NCBI GenBank assembly: GCA_963741845.1
Contig: CAVUJV010000025.1
Location: 124,001-188,000 of the forward strand
Direction of reading: 5' to 3'
Source: Roseiarcus sp963741845
Lineage (GTDB): Bacteria > Pseudomonadota > Alphaproteobacteria > Rhizobiales > Beijerinckiaceae
DNA: 64,000 nt
The position numbers were made by a program, and so were the translations under genes. The notes beneath the pieces are model-generated. The model saw nothing but the letters and a program-made list of their open reading frames with translations, was not told the DNA's origin and did not search any database. Of this stretch, positions 9,182 through 17,296 are shown one piece after another. How positions within the stretch are numbered: the stretch's first letter is position 1; each line of letters starts with the position of its first letter.

Positions 9182-10015
9182 TCACTCGGCGAGCGCGACC
9201 GCCACGCCGCCCGCGCTCAGGGGCCGGCCCGCCGCCCTGGCCTCCTCGGCCCGGTCGAGCCGCAGCATGGCCAGCGCCTCGCGGCCGGAAGAGGAACCCA
9301 GCGCGCCGACCGGCAGTTCGCCGTCCAGCACGGGGGCGCCCGGCGGCGGCGCCTCGCCCGAGAGCGTCACGCGGACGACGCGCTTGCGCGCCGTCCCCCG
9401 GTGCTCCATCCGCGACACGACCTCCTGGCCGACGAAACAGCCCTTTTTGAAATCGACGCCGTTGATGAGGTCGAGGTCGGCGTCGTGGGGGAAGGCGTCG
9501 CCATAGGCGAAGTCCACGCCGCCCTTCGGGATCCCGAGGCCGATGCGCAGCGCCTCATAGGCCACGAGCCCCGCTTCCCCGATCGCCTGCGCTTCCGCGC
9601 GCGGCAGGATGATCCGCCAGCCGAGCCGGGGCTCGCGGGGATCGGCGAAGACAATCGCGCCCGGCGCCGCCTCGGGCGCGTCGCCCCAGGCGGCCGCGAC
9701 GCCAAGCTCGGCGCTGGCGTCGGCGACCGCGACCCTGGCGCGAAGCTTGTAGAAGCCGAGGCGCTTCGCGAGATCGGCCGCCTGAGCGGCCGCGCAGTCC
9801 AGCAGAAAGGCCGCGCCCGACTCCGACGGAACGCGCACCGCCAGCATGTCGAAGAGGACCTTGCCCTGCGGAGACAGCAACGCCGCATAGCGGGCCTCTC
9901 CCGCGCCGAGCGCCTCGACGTCGTTGGTGAGCAGCCCCTGCAGAAAGGCCGCAGCGTCCTCTCCCTCGACGCGGACAATTCCGCGATCGCTCAGCCAGGT
10001 TCTCGTCGTCGTCAT
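9182..10015 (-). CDS. ygfZ: YgfZ/GcvT-like folate-binding iron-sulfur maintenance protein
   Basis: This 277-residue protein is of the YgfZ/IBA57 family, which uses tetrahydrofolate to assist assembly or repair of [4Fe-4S] proteins. The signature K-G-C-F-V-G-Q-E is present near residue 188-195, with its conserved cysteine, and the N-terminal F-L-Q-G-L-L-T-N-D-V is typical. Length is in the usual range. It is divergent from the dihydroorotase-like gene across about 75 bases. Confidence 0.9.
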   Translation of the reverse strand: MTTTRTWLSDRGIVRVEGEDAAAFLQGLLTNDVEALGAGEARYAALLSPQGKVLFDMLAVRVPSESGAAFLLDCAAAQAADLAKRLGFYKLRARVAVADASAELGVAAAWGDAPEAAPGAIVFADPREPRLGWRIILPRAEAQAIGEAGLVAYEALRIGLGIPKGGVDFAYGDAFPHDADLDLINGVDFKKGCFVGQEVVSRMEHRGTARKRVVRVTLSGEAPPPGAPVLDGELPVGALGSSSGREALAMLRLDRAEEARAAGRPLSAGGVAVALAE

Positions 10016-10089
10016 TCGACCTCCAGGGCGCGCTTGCCAGTCCCGCTCAGGTCAATTAGGCCGCGTCGGGCCTCGCGCAAGGACAAAAC

Positions 10090-11406
10090 ATGGCGCAGAC
10101 ATTCGATCTCATCCTGGCGGGCGGAACCGTAGTCAACCACGACGGGGTGGGTCAACGCGACATCGGCGTCCGGGCGGGCCGGGTCGCGGAGATCGGCGAC
10201 CTCGGCGCGGCCTCGGCGGCCGAGCGGGTCGATTGCCGCGGCCTGCATGTGCTGCCGGGCGTGATCGACAGCCAGGTCCATTTCCGCGAGCCCGGCCTCG
10301 CCCACAAGGAGGACCTCGAAACCGGGTCGCGCGGCGCCGTGCTCGGCGGCGTGACGGCGGTGTTCGAGATGCCCAACACCAATCCGGCCACGACCAGCGC
10401 CGAGGCGCTCGAGGACAAGCTCCGCCGCGCCCGCGGCCGGATGCATTGCGACTACGCCTTCTGGGTCGGGGGCACGCACGAGAATGTCGCGGACCTTCCC
10501 GAACTGGAGCGCCTGCCCGGCGCCGCGGGGATCAAGGTCTTCATGGGCTCCTCGACCGGGCGCCTCCTCGTCGCCGACGATGCGGGCGTGCTGGCGATCC
10601 TGAAGACAATCCGCCGGCGCGCCGCCTTCCACAGCGAGGACGAGGCGCGGCTCGAGGAGCGGAAGCCCCTGCGCGTCCCGGGCGATCCGGCTTCGCATCC
10701 GGTCTGGCGCGACGAGACGGCGGCGCTCCGCTGCACCGAGCGGCTCGTCCGGCTGGCGCGCGAGGCGCGGGCGCAGGTGCATGTGCTGCATATCTCGACG
10801 CGCGAGGAGATCGCCTTCCTCGAAGGCGCGAAGGACGTGGCGAGCTGCGAGGCGACGCCCCATCACCTGACCCTGAGCGCCGAGGACTACGCCCGGCTCG
10901 GGACGAAGCTGCAGATGAACCCGCCCGTCCGGGGAGCGGAGCACCGGGAGGGCGTCTGGCGCGGGGTCTCGCAAGGCGTCATCGACGTATTGGGCTCCGA
11001 CCACGCGCCCCATACGCTCGAAGAGAAGGCGAAGCCCTATCCGGAGAGCCCGTCCGGCATGACCGGCGTGCAGACGCTGGTTCCGATCATGCTCGACCAC
11101 GTCAACGCCGGGCGCCTCACGCTTCCGCGCTTCGTGGACCTGACCAGCGCCGGCCCGCAGCGCCTGTTCGGGATCGCCGGCAAGGGCCGGATCGCGGCGG
11201 GCTACGACGCGGATTTCACAATCGTCGACATGAAGCGGAGCGAGACGATCCGCGATTCCTGGATCGCCTCCCGCGCCGCCTGGACCCCCTACGACGGCAG
11301 GCAGGTCACCGGCTGGCCGGTCGGGACGTTCGTGCGCGGGCTGCGCGTCATGTGGGAGGGCGAGGTGCTCGCGGCGTCTCTGGGAGAGGCGGTGCGGTTC
11401 GCGTGA
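10090..11406 (+). CDS. pyrC: Dihydroorotase-like amidohydrolase
   Basis: This 438-residue protein is a class I dihydroorotase/allantoinase-type cyclic amidohydrolase. The bridging lysine is in G-I-K-V-F-M-G-S-S-T-G, the metal histidines in F-H-S-E-D-E-A-R and V-L-H-I-S-T, and the catalytic aspartate in S-D-H-A-P-H-T. The usual first metal motif D-x-H-x-H reads D-S-Q-V-H-F-R-E-P-G, so the first histidine is glutamine. That is odd for an active binuclear enzyme, though I recall related proteobacterial proteins with the same change. Dihydroorotase is the likely name; another cyclic amide hydrolase is possible. Confidence 0.8.
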   Translation: MAQTFDLILAGGTVVNHDGVGQRDIGVRAGRVAEIGDLGAASAAERVDCRGLHVLPGVIDSQVHFREPGLAHKEDLETGSRGAVLGGVTAVFEMPNTNPATTSAEALEDKLRRARGRMHCDYAFWVGGTHENVADLPELERLPGAAGIKVFMGSSTGRLLVADDAGVLAILKTIRRRAAFHSEDEARLEERKPLRVPGDPASHPVWRDETAALRCTERLVRLAREARAQVHVLHISTREEIAFLEGAKDVASCEATPHHLTLSAEDYARLGTKLQMNPPVRGAEHREGVWRGVSQGVIDVLGSDHAPHTLEEKAKPYPESPSGMTGVQTLVPIMLDHVNAGRLTLPRFVDLTSAGPQRLFGIAGKGRIAAGYDADFTIVDMKRSETIRDSWIASRAAWTPYDGRQVTGWPVGTFVRGLRVMWEGEVLAASLGEAVRFA

Positions 11407-11662
11407 AGGACGCTACCGGCGCCACATTTTAGCGTTTCGATTTTCGGAATTTCAATGGCTTAGCCTCGATTTTAGCGTCGCGTCGCGCCTGCAACCGACC
11501 GATTGAATTACCGCCCGCCTGCGGTTGCGGACGCCGAAGACACTTTCCCGCGAGCGTCCCCAAGACCCATCATCGTGTGGAAAGCCCGTTTCGGCAAGAA
11601 AATGTCGATTCAGAAAAATGTCGATTTCGACGATGTCGCGTCTTCGGCCAGCGCGGCTTCGT

Positions 11663-11738
11663 GGTCAGCCGCCGATCGCCAGCTTGGCGATATAGCCCGA
11701 GCGGGTCTCGCCCGCCGCGCGCGCTTCTTCATCGAGCC
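11663..11738. repeat. 76-bp direct repeat, left copy (displaced hicB 3' end)
   Basis: This segment is identical over 76 bases to 13002-13077, which is the 3' end of hicB including its stop codon, and in the same orientation. The copies are 1339 bases apart. The match ends abruptly on both sides. A gene 3' end repeated around a short foreign-looking tract resembles the attachment-site scar of an integrative element, but no integrase is present here. Confidence 0.9.
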
Positions 11739-12954
11739 CGCGCCTTCGGCGAAGCCGGCCTCCCTTACCGAAGATGGCCAGCGGTCATGTCCGAAGCGCT
11801 GGGACACTTTCCAGCGTCGGACCGCCCGCGTCCTCTCTGCACCGGCGCGTGACCATCGCGGTCTCCGCAGATGCTCTTCAATGCCGTACAAGCTGCTCGA
11901 CAATCGCCGACGTCTGCCGAGAGCTTCGGACATATCGGCTCTTCTCGCGAGCGACCGGGACCCGGACAACATCGACCTTTACTCGGCATCTTGCGCTGGG
12001 CTGACACGCCCGGTTCGAAGATTGCGGAAGGCGGTTTATTATCATTTCAGTCCTGGCGCACGGCGTCGAATGAATGCCTCTTGCGAGGGCTTGGACCAGC
12101 AAGACCACTGCCTAAACGGCATGCCGTGACCGCCTTGCCCGTCTGGAATTGTCGCATCGAAACTTGTCTTCGTGACAAAGGAGGCTCATTCTACCAGCAG
12201 CGCGGCAACACGATCATGAATTGGCACCATGAAGGTATGTCACTCCAAAAGGTCATGGCGGCCATTCGATGAAAACTGTACTGAATATAAGTGATTATGA
12301 ACCAAGATAAGATCAAACATGGAATTAAGCCGTTCGTTGGTCGTGAAACGAGAACTCGGTGTGTCCGTTGGATAGCCAAACGGTTTTGTGTAGTCGGCCT
12401 TCGATATTGTCTTCAAGCATGTCTATGCGTCCCAGCTCTTGCCAGAACTTGGAGCCACGAGCTGAAAGATGATTTGCCGTCGCCGTCAGGACGCCGAGGC
12501 CAGTTCAGCGCAACTGCAACAGAGCCGAAGAAGTCTTCGACGCGCAGAAGTCCTTCCAGAGGAACCAAGGCCGCGAAAATCGCGATCTGAAAGCCACAGA
12601 AATAGGTAGCGCGCTTCCAATAATGTTCGATTTCGAACGATCGAAGGCGATAGGCACGGTCCAGCGCGCATACGCTCTCTCCATCGGTTGCGACCGTCCG
12701 CGGCGAATCCGAGCGTCTCCAAAGACCGGTCTCGTAGCTCCGTCATGTTCCGGCCCCTTGCGCGACAGTATGCCAGTATCGCTAGAATCTGCGGCTTCGA
12801 TCGCAGAAATAGGTCCGCTTCCCGACGGTTCGCGACATTGGCCGGCAAGTCCGGAGGAGCCCGCTTTCCTCCAGCGCCTCTCGGTCCTGCAAGGGCGCGG
12901 CGGCGCCGGCTGCCTCTCCGGTTCCCGCTCGCCAGCGCACTCGACAAGCGGCGT

Positions 12955-13001
12955 CGTCAGCCATGTGGCCGCGAGCGCGGGCTTGTCGGCGCCTTCGAGA
13001 C
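12955..13001 (-). pseudogene. Fragment resembling the 3' end of a maoC gene
   Basis: On the minus strand this segment encodes K-P-A-L-A-A-T-W-L-T, the same as the C-terminal end of the MaoC gene at 13453, and the DNA is roughly 85 per cent alike over about 45 bases by eye. It directly abuts the hicB stop. It appears to be a diverged leftover of a second maoC-like gene or a partial duplication. Confidence 0.5.
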
Positions 13002-13077
13002 GGTCAGCCGCCGATCGCCAGCTTGGCGATATAGCCCGAGCGGGTCTCGCCCGCCGCGCGCGCTTCTTCATCGAGCC
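13002..13077. repeat. 76-bp direct repeat, right copy (within hicB)
   Basis: This is the right-hand copy of the 76-base repeat and forms the last 24 codons plus stop of the intact hicB gene, followed by two further bases. The left copy is at 11663-11738. Confidence 0.9.
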
Positions 13078-13393
13078 GGCGCAGGATGCGGCGCGGCAGG
13101 GTGATGTTCACCCGCTCGACCGTGTCGTCGAGCGCAGCCGGGTCAATCGTCACGAGCGAGAGTATCCAGCCCGCATATTCAGGCTTGGCGCGAACGGCTT
13201 CGAGCGGCGAGGGCGGCGGCACGGCCTCTCCCGCCTCAAGCGCGGCGTCGATCCAGGCAAGGCCCGCCTCCTCCGCGCCTGCGATCGCTTCCTCCAGCGT
13301 GTCGCCCGCGGAGAAGCAGCCCGGCAGGTCGGGGATGACGACGCCGTATGCGGTTCGGTCCGTTCTCGGCTCGATCGCGATGGGATAGCGCAT
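13004..13393 (-). CDS. hicB: HicB-family antitoxin, apparently orphan
   Basis: This 129-residue protein has the N-terminal HicB fold (Y-G-V-V-I-P-D-L-P-G-C-F-S-A-G-D, then E-A-I-A-G-A-E-E-A) and a C-terminal ribbon-helix-helix region with N-I-T-L-P-R-R-I-L-R-R-L-D and S-G-Y-I-A-K-L-A-I. HicB proteins neutralise the HicA mRNA endonuclease and repress their own promoter. No HicA frame lies on either side; the 59 bases upstream lead straight to maoC. Start ATG 13393 matches the family N-terminus. Its 3' end is the target of the 76-bp repeat. Confidence 0.85.
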   Translation of the reverse strand: MRYPIAIEPRTDRTAYGVVIPDLPGCFSAGDTLEEAIAGAEEAGLAWIDAALEAGEAVPPPSPLEAVRAKPEYAGWILSLVTIDPAALDDTVERVNITLPRRILRRLDEEARAAGETRSGYIAKLAIGG

Positions 13394-13452
13394 AGCTTGG
13401 AGACCTGCCTGTTTGCGGATCGCAGCGACGAGCCCGACGGCGCGCCCGAACC

Positions 13453-13929
13453 CTACCCCACCATCTGCATCGTGAGCCATGTCGCCGCGAGCGCGGGCTT
13501 CGTCGCGCCCTCGATCTCGACGCTGACGTCATAGGTGAGCTGCCACTGGCCCGGCGATTTTTCCGTGACGGCCTTGAGCGTGAAGCGCGCCCGGACGCGG
13601 CTGCCGGCGCGAACCGGATTGAGGAAGCGCACGCGGTCGAAGCCGTAATTCACGCCCGTGACGTGGCCCTTCGATCTTCGGCAGGACCTATAGGCCATCG
13701 GGGAGAGGAGCGACAGCGACAGGAAGCCATGCGCGATCGTGCCGCCGAACGGCGTCGCCGCGGCGAGCCTCGGGATCGACATGGATGAACTGATGGTCCT
13801 CCGTCACCTTGGCGAAGGCGTCGATCCGGCCCTGATCGACATCGAACCAATGCGAGACGAAACTCGTCGCCGATATGGCTCGCGAGTTTCCCGGCGGGAA
13901 TGTCTGGGCGCTTCGTTCCAGTCGCTCAT
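13453..13929 (-). pseudogene. MaoC-like (R)-specific enoyl-CoA hydratase, multiply frameshifted
   Basis: The hydratase motif is recognisable across frames: E-D-H-Q-F-I-H-V-D-P followed after a break near 13772 by A-A-A-T-P-F-G-G-T-I-A-H-G-F-L-S-L. Two further compensating breaks near 13688 and 13663 hide the expected L-P-K-I-E-G, and another is needed near 13900 to connect with the ATG at 13929. At least four indels in under 500 bases is denser than elsewhere in the window. Intact, it would be an approximately 155-residue hot-dog-fold enzyme hydrating trans-2-enoyl-CoA, in operon with the SDR gene. Confidence 0.65.
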
Positions 13930-14733
13930 CAGTCGCTCTCCAAACATCGCGGGCGGCGCCGTCACCCCGACTCCGCCGTCGACCGGCAGAATGGCGCCCG
14001 TCGTATAGGCGCCGCCGCGCCCGGTGAGGAAGAGCAGCGGCCCGGCGATGTCGTCCGGCCGGCCGACGCGGCCCATCGGCACGGCCTTTGCGCTGCGCGT
14101 CTGTCCCGCCTCGTCGCCCATCGCGAACCGCGTCATGTTGGTGGGGAACGGCCCCGGCGCGAGCGCATTGACGGTCACCTGCTTCTCGGCAAGCTCGGCG
14201 GCCAGAATGCGGGTGAGGTGATGCACCGCCGCCTTCGAGGCGGCATAGGCCCAGGCGGTTTCGGACTGCGTCACATAGCCCATGACCGAGCCCATGTTGA
14301 CGACGGTGGAGGGGCGGTCCGCGTTGGCGGCTGCGACAAGCATCGGCGCGAGGTCGCGGGTCAGCGTGAAGAGCCCGGTCACATTGACGCCGAGCACCCG
14401 GTCCCACGCCTTCCACGGAAAGGTCTCGAAAGGCTCGCCCCAGTTCGCCCCCGCGTTGTTCACGAGAATATGAAGCGCGTCCGTGCGCTTGTGGACTTCC
14501 GCGACGAGCGCCGCGACGCCCGCTTCCGTCGCGACCGTGCCGCCGAAACCCTCGCAGGGGCCGAGCGCGGAGAGCTCCTTCGCGACCGCCTCGCAGGCTT
14601 CCGCCTTGCGCGACGCGATGAGAACGCGCGCGCCCGCGCCGAGCAGGGCCTCGGCGCAGATGCGCCCGAGACCCGTCGCGCCGCCGGTCACGAGCGCCGT
14701 GCGGCCGCGGACGGAAAAGAGGTCGGTCGGCAA
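13804..14733 (-). CDS. Short-chain dehydrogenase/reductase (SDR)
   Basis: This classical SDR has the NAD(P) motif T-G-G-A-T-G-L-G near residue 16-23, N-N-A-G at about 95, the catalytic Ser region and Y-A-A-S-K, and P-G-P-F-P-T after the active site. Family homology ends around I-L-P-V-D-G-G-V-G-V, near 13930; the rest of the frame runs over the MaoC start and is probably an artefact of an indel near the end. The start is TTG 14733 with GGAGG spaced well before it. Position next to MaoC suggests an acyl-CoA or 3-hydroxyacyl-CoA reductase. Confidence 0.8.
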   Translation of the reverse strand: MPTDLFSVRGRTALVTGGATGLGRICAEALLGAGARVLIASRKAEACEAVAKELSALGPCEGFGGTVATEAGVAALVAEVHKRTDALHILVNNAGANWGEPFETFPWKAWDRVLGVNVTGLFTLTRDLAPMLVAAANADRPSTVVNMGSVMGYVTQSETAWAYAASKAAVHHLTRILAAELAEKQVTVNALAPGPFPTNMTRFAMGDEAGQTRSAKAVPMGRVGRPDDIAGPLLFLTGRGGAYTTGAILPVDGGVGVTAPPAMFGERLMSDWNEAPRHSRRETREPYRRRVSSRIGSMSIRAGSTPSPR

Positions 14734-14855
14734 GGGGTTTCCTCCAGTCGCATTCGTCAGGGATTCGCGCTATCGACCATAGCAGCCGGGGAGGCAAGCC
14801 CAAGCCGTCCGGCCGACAACCTCATTCGCCATTCCATCGAACCTGGAGAAGCCTG

Positions 14856-15473
14856 ATGCCGGAAACGCGGCCGCTGCATTTCGTCGTGATGGTCGGGAGC
14901 CTGCGCAAAGCGTCGTTCAATGCGGCGATCGCGCGCGCCCTGCCGCCGCTCGCGCCCGAGGGCGTGACGATCTCGCCGCTGCCTTCGGTCGGCGAATTCC
15001 CGATCTACAACGCGGATGTGCAGGCGGAAGGCTGGCCCCCGGTCGTGACGCAGGCCGCCGATCAGATCCGGGCGGCGGACGGCGTCATCATCGTGACGCC
15101 CGAATACAATCACACGATTCCCGGCGGGCTCAAGAACGCGATCGACTGGATCTCGCGGTTGCCCAACCAGCCCTTCGCCGGCAAGCCGGTGGCGCTCGTG
15201 AGCTCTTCGCCCGGCCTGTTCGGGGGCTTGCGCGCGCAGTTGCACATGCGTCACATGTTCGTCTATCTCGACGGCCGCGTCCTCAACAAGCCGGAGGTCA
15301 TCATCCCGCAGGTCAATCAGAAGGTCGACGTCGCGACCGGCGCGATCACCGACGAGGCGACGCGCGGCTTCCTCGCCGACCAGATCAAGGCGCTGGCCGC
15401 ACGCCGCGCGGCATTGACGAAGGGGGCGGCGCCCCTCACATTGAACCCTCGCGGAGCCGGAAAGGTCGCATGA
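14856..15473 (+). CDS. NADPH-dependent FMN reductase family protein
   Basis: This 205-residue flavodoxin-fold protein is of the ChrR/azoreductase-like FMN reductase family. It shows the phosphate-binding G-S-L-R-K-A-S-F-N near residue 14 and the flavin loop T-P-E-Y-N-H-T-I-P-G-G-L-K-N-A-I-D-W near 81-98. It would reduce FMN or quinones with NAD(P)H in the cytosol. Its stop overlaps the nitrilase-family start by four bases (ATGA), so the two form a translationally coupled pair. Confidence 0.9.
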   Translation: MPETRPLHFVVMVGSLRKASFNAAIARALPPLAPEGVTISPLPSVGEFPIYNADVQAEGWPPVVTQAADQIRAADGVIIVTPEYNHTIPGGLKNAIDWISRLPNQPFAGKPVALVSSSPGLFGGLRAQLHMRHMFVYLDGRVLNKPEVIIPQVNQKVDVATGAITDEATRGFLADQIKALAARRAALTKGAAPLTLNPRGAGKVA

Positions 15474-16297
15474 AAGTCTCGATCATCCAGATGAATTCGA
15501 TCAGCGACAAGGCGGCGAATGTCGCCGCCGCCGAGGCGCTGATCGAGCGCGCCGTCGCGGAGGAAAGCCCGGACTGGGTGCTCCTGCCGGAATTCTTCGA
15601 CTGGGCGGGGGGCCGCAAGGCCGACAAGCTCGCCAACGCCGAGACCTTCCCGGACGGGCCCGCCTACCGCATGGCGCAGTCGCAGGCGAAGAAGCATCGC
15701 ATCTATGTCCACGCCGGCTCGATCATGGAAAGGATCGAGGGCGCCGACCGCATCCACAACACCACCATCGCTTTCGACCGCGACGGCCAGGAAGTGGCGC
15801 GCTACCGCAAGATCCACCTTTTCGACGTGACGACGCCGAACGGCCAAGCCTATCACGAGAGCGACACGGTGAAGCCCGGCGACGCCGTCGTCACCTACGA
15901 TTGCGACGGCGTCACGGTCGGCTGTTCGATCTGCTACGACCTGCGCTTCCCCGACCTCTTTCAGGCGCTGGCCGAAAAGGGCGCGGAAATGATCGCGCTG
16001 CCCGCCGCCTTCACGATGCAGACCGGCAAGGACCATTGGGAGGTGCTGCTGCGCGCCCGCGCCATCGAGACGGAGTCCTATGTCTGCGCTTCCGGGCAGA
16101 CGGGCGCCTACACCTCCGGCAACGAGCAGCGCCACACTTACGGCCATTCGCTCGTCGCCGACCCGTGGGGCCATGTGATCGCCAAGGCTTCGGAAGGCGT
16201 CGGCATCGTCTCGGCGCGGATCGATCCGGCGCGGGTCAAGGCGACGCGCGCCATGATCCCGGTGGCCGAGCACAAGCGGCGGCTCAGCGGCGGGTGA
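15470..16297 (+). CDS. Carbon-nitrogen hydrolase, Nit/omega-amidase type
   Basis: This 275-residue nitrilase-superfamily enzyme shows the catalytic triad: Glu in L-L-P-E-F-F, Lys in Y-R-K-I-H-L-F and Cys in G-C-S-I-C-Y-D-L-R-F-P. The L-R-F-P-D-L-F context matches the Nit1/Nit2 branch, which deaminates alpha-ketoglutaramate or deaminated glutathione. It follows the FMN reductase with a four-base overlap and precedes the corrinoid operon by about 117 bases. A link to that operon is possible but not shown. Confidence 0.88.
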   Translation: MKVSIIQMNSISDKAANVAAAEALIERAVAEESPDWVLLPEFFDWAGGRKADKLANAETFPDGPAYRMAQSQAKKHRIYVHAGSIMERIEGADRIHNTTIAFDRDGQEVARYRKIHLFDVTTPNGQAYHESDTVKPGDAVVTYDCDGVTVGCSICYDLRFPDLFQALAEKGAEMIALPAAFTMQTGKDHWEVLLRARAIETESYVCASGQTGAYTSGNEQRHTYGHSLVADPWGHVIAKASEGVGIVSARIDPARVKATRAMIPVAEHKRRLSGG

Positions 16298-16414
16298 CGG
16301 CGGCTCGACGAACCGGAAAATTCTGGGGCCGCCCGGCTTTATTAGGCTTCTCGGACGGAAGTCTTTGAACGCATAGTGAAATCCGGTTTTTCCTCAGGAG
16401 CATGGGACGCGTTC

Positions 16415-17122
16415 ATGGCGGACGACGACCTCGATTTAAGGACGCTTTCCGACGAGGACCTCGTCGCGCAGATGCACGACGACCTCTACGACGGCCTCAA
16501 GGAGGAGGTCGAGGAGGGCGTCCGGATCCTGCTCGAACGCGGCTGGGAGCCCTATGACGCGCTGACCCAGGCGCTGGTCGAGGGCATGCGGATCGTCGGC
16601 ATCGACTTTCGCGACGGCATCCTGTTCGTGCCCGAAGTGCTGATGTCGGCCAACGCCATGAAGGGCGGCATGGCGATCCTGCGTCCGCTGCTCGCGGCGA
16701 CCGGCGCGCCGAAAATGGGCAAGATGGTCATTGGCACGGTCAAGGGCGACATCCACGACATCGGCAAGAATCTCGTCTCGATGATGATGGAGGGCGCCGG
16801 CTTCGAGGTCTTCGACCTCGGCGTCAACAACGGCGTGGAGAAATTCCTCGCCGCCATCGAGGAGCATCAGCCCGAGATCGTCGGCATGTCGGCGCTGCTG
16901 ACCACGACCATGCCCTATATGAAGGTCGTGATCGAGACGCTGAAGGAAAAGGGCATCCGGGGCGATCATATCGTGCTGGTCGGCGGCGCGCCGCTGAACG
17001 AGGCCTTCGCCGAGGCGATCGGCGCCGACGCCTATTGCCGCGACGCCGCCGTCACGGTCGAAACGGCGAGGAAGCTGCTCGCCGAGCGGCAGGGTTCGGT
17101 GCAGGCGCGCGAGCGGGTGTGA
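16415..17122 (+). CDS. Corrinoid protein of a methyltransferase system (MtbC/MttC type)
   Basis: This 235-residue protein has an N-terminal four-helix cap (from E-E-V-E-E-G-V-R-I-L-L-E-R-G) and a C-terminal Rossmann B12-binding domain. The cobalamin-ligating signature D-I-H-D-I-G-K-N is near residue 112-119, followed by S-A-L-L-T-T-T-M and G-G-A-P-L-N. It carries the methyl group on cobalt between a substrate methyltransferase and an acceptor methyltransferase. ATG 16415 is the likely start; AGGAG at 16396-16400 is rather far. It heads an operon with DUF1638, a virulence-factor-family protein, a RACo-type activator and a FolC-like ligase. No methyltransferase is encoded in the window. Confidence 0.92.
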   Translation: MADDDLDLRTLSDEDLVAQMHDDLYDGLKEEVEEGVRILLERGWEPYDALTQALVEGMRIVGIDFRDGILFVPEVLMSANAMKGGMAILRPLLAATGAPKMGKMVIGTVKGDIHDIGKNLVSMMMEGAGFEVFDLGVNNGVEKFLAAIEEHQPEIVGMSALLTTTMPYMKVVIETLKEKGIRGDHIVLVGGAPLNEAFAEAIGADAYCRDAAVTVETARKLLAERQGSVQARERV

Positions 17123-17180
17123 GGGCCGAGACGCCCGGTGGCCAGAAACCCTATAGCCCTCGCGGCCGTAACCCGGCGAT

Positions 17181-17296
17181 TGTCACCCCCGCGCAAGCGG
17201 GGGTCCAGAAAGCCGCCGCGGGCTGGCGTCGATCTGCTTCGTTGCGAGAAACGACGGTGGCTCATGATCTGGATCCCCGCGTTCGCGGGGATGACA
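17181..17296. repeat. REP-like inverted pair of palindromic units
   Basis: Two copies of a 28-base palindromic unit face each other at 17181-17208 and 17269-17296, each of the form TGTCAyCCCCGCG...CGCGGGGrTCCAG. This is the widespread bacterial intergenic repeat whose translated form reads like V-I-P-A-N-A-G-I-Q and I-P-A-F-A-G-M-T. It lies between the corrinoid gene and DUF1638, and its last bases supply the apparent DUF1638 start codon. It could form a long mRNA hairpin in the operon. Confidence 0.85.

Larger units (their letters stand above)
11407..13001. other. Degenerate region without a convincing gene
   Basis: About 1.6 kb between the dihydroorotase-like gene and hicB lacks any frame with recognisable protein features. 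Short frames are present on both strands but look like chance. The stretch 12265-12600 is visibly lower in GC than the surroundings. It contains a second copy of the hicB 3' end (11663-11738) and, next to hicB, a diverged fragment of a maoC 3' end (about 12955-13000). It looks like the remnant of an insertion or recombination, not a functional locus. Confidence 0.6.

Noticed and set aside
11503..12590. Several short frames in the region before hicB
   Set aside because: None has a recognisable motif, and one merely reads the hicB repeat in another frame.
17138..17290. N-terminal extension of DUF1638
   Set aside because: It is the translation of the palindromic repeat, not conserved protein.
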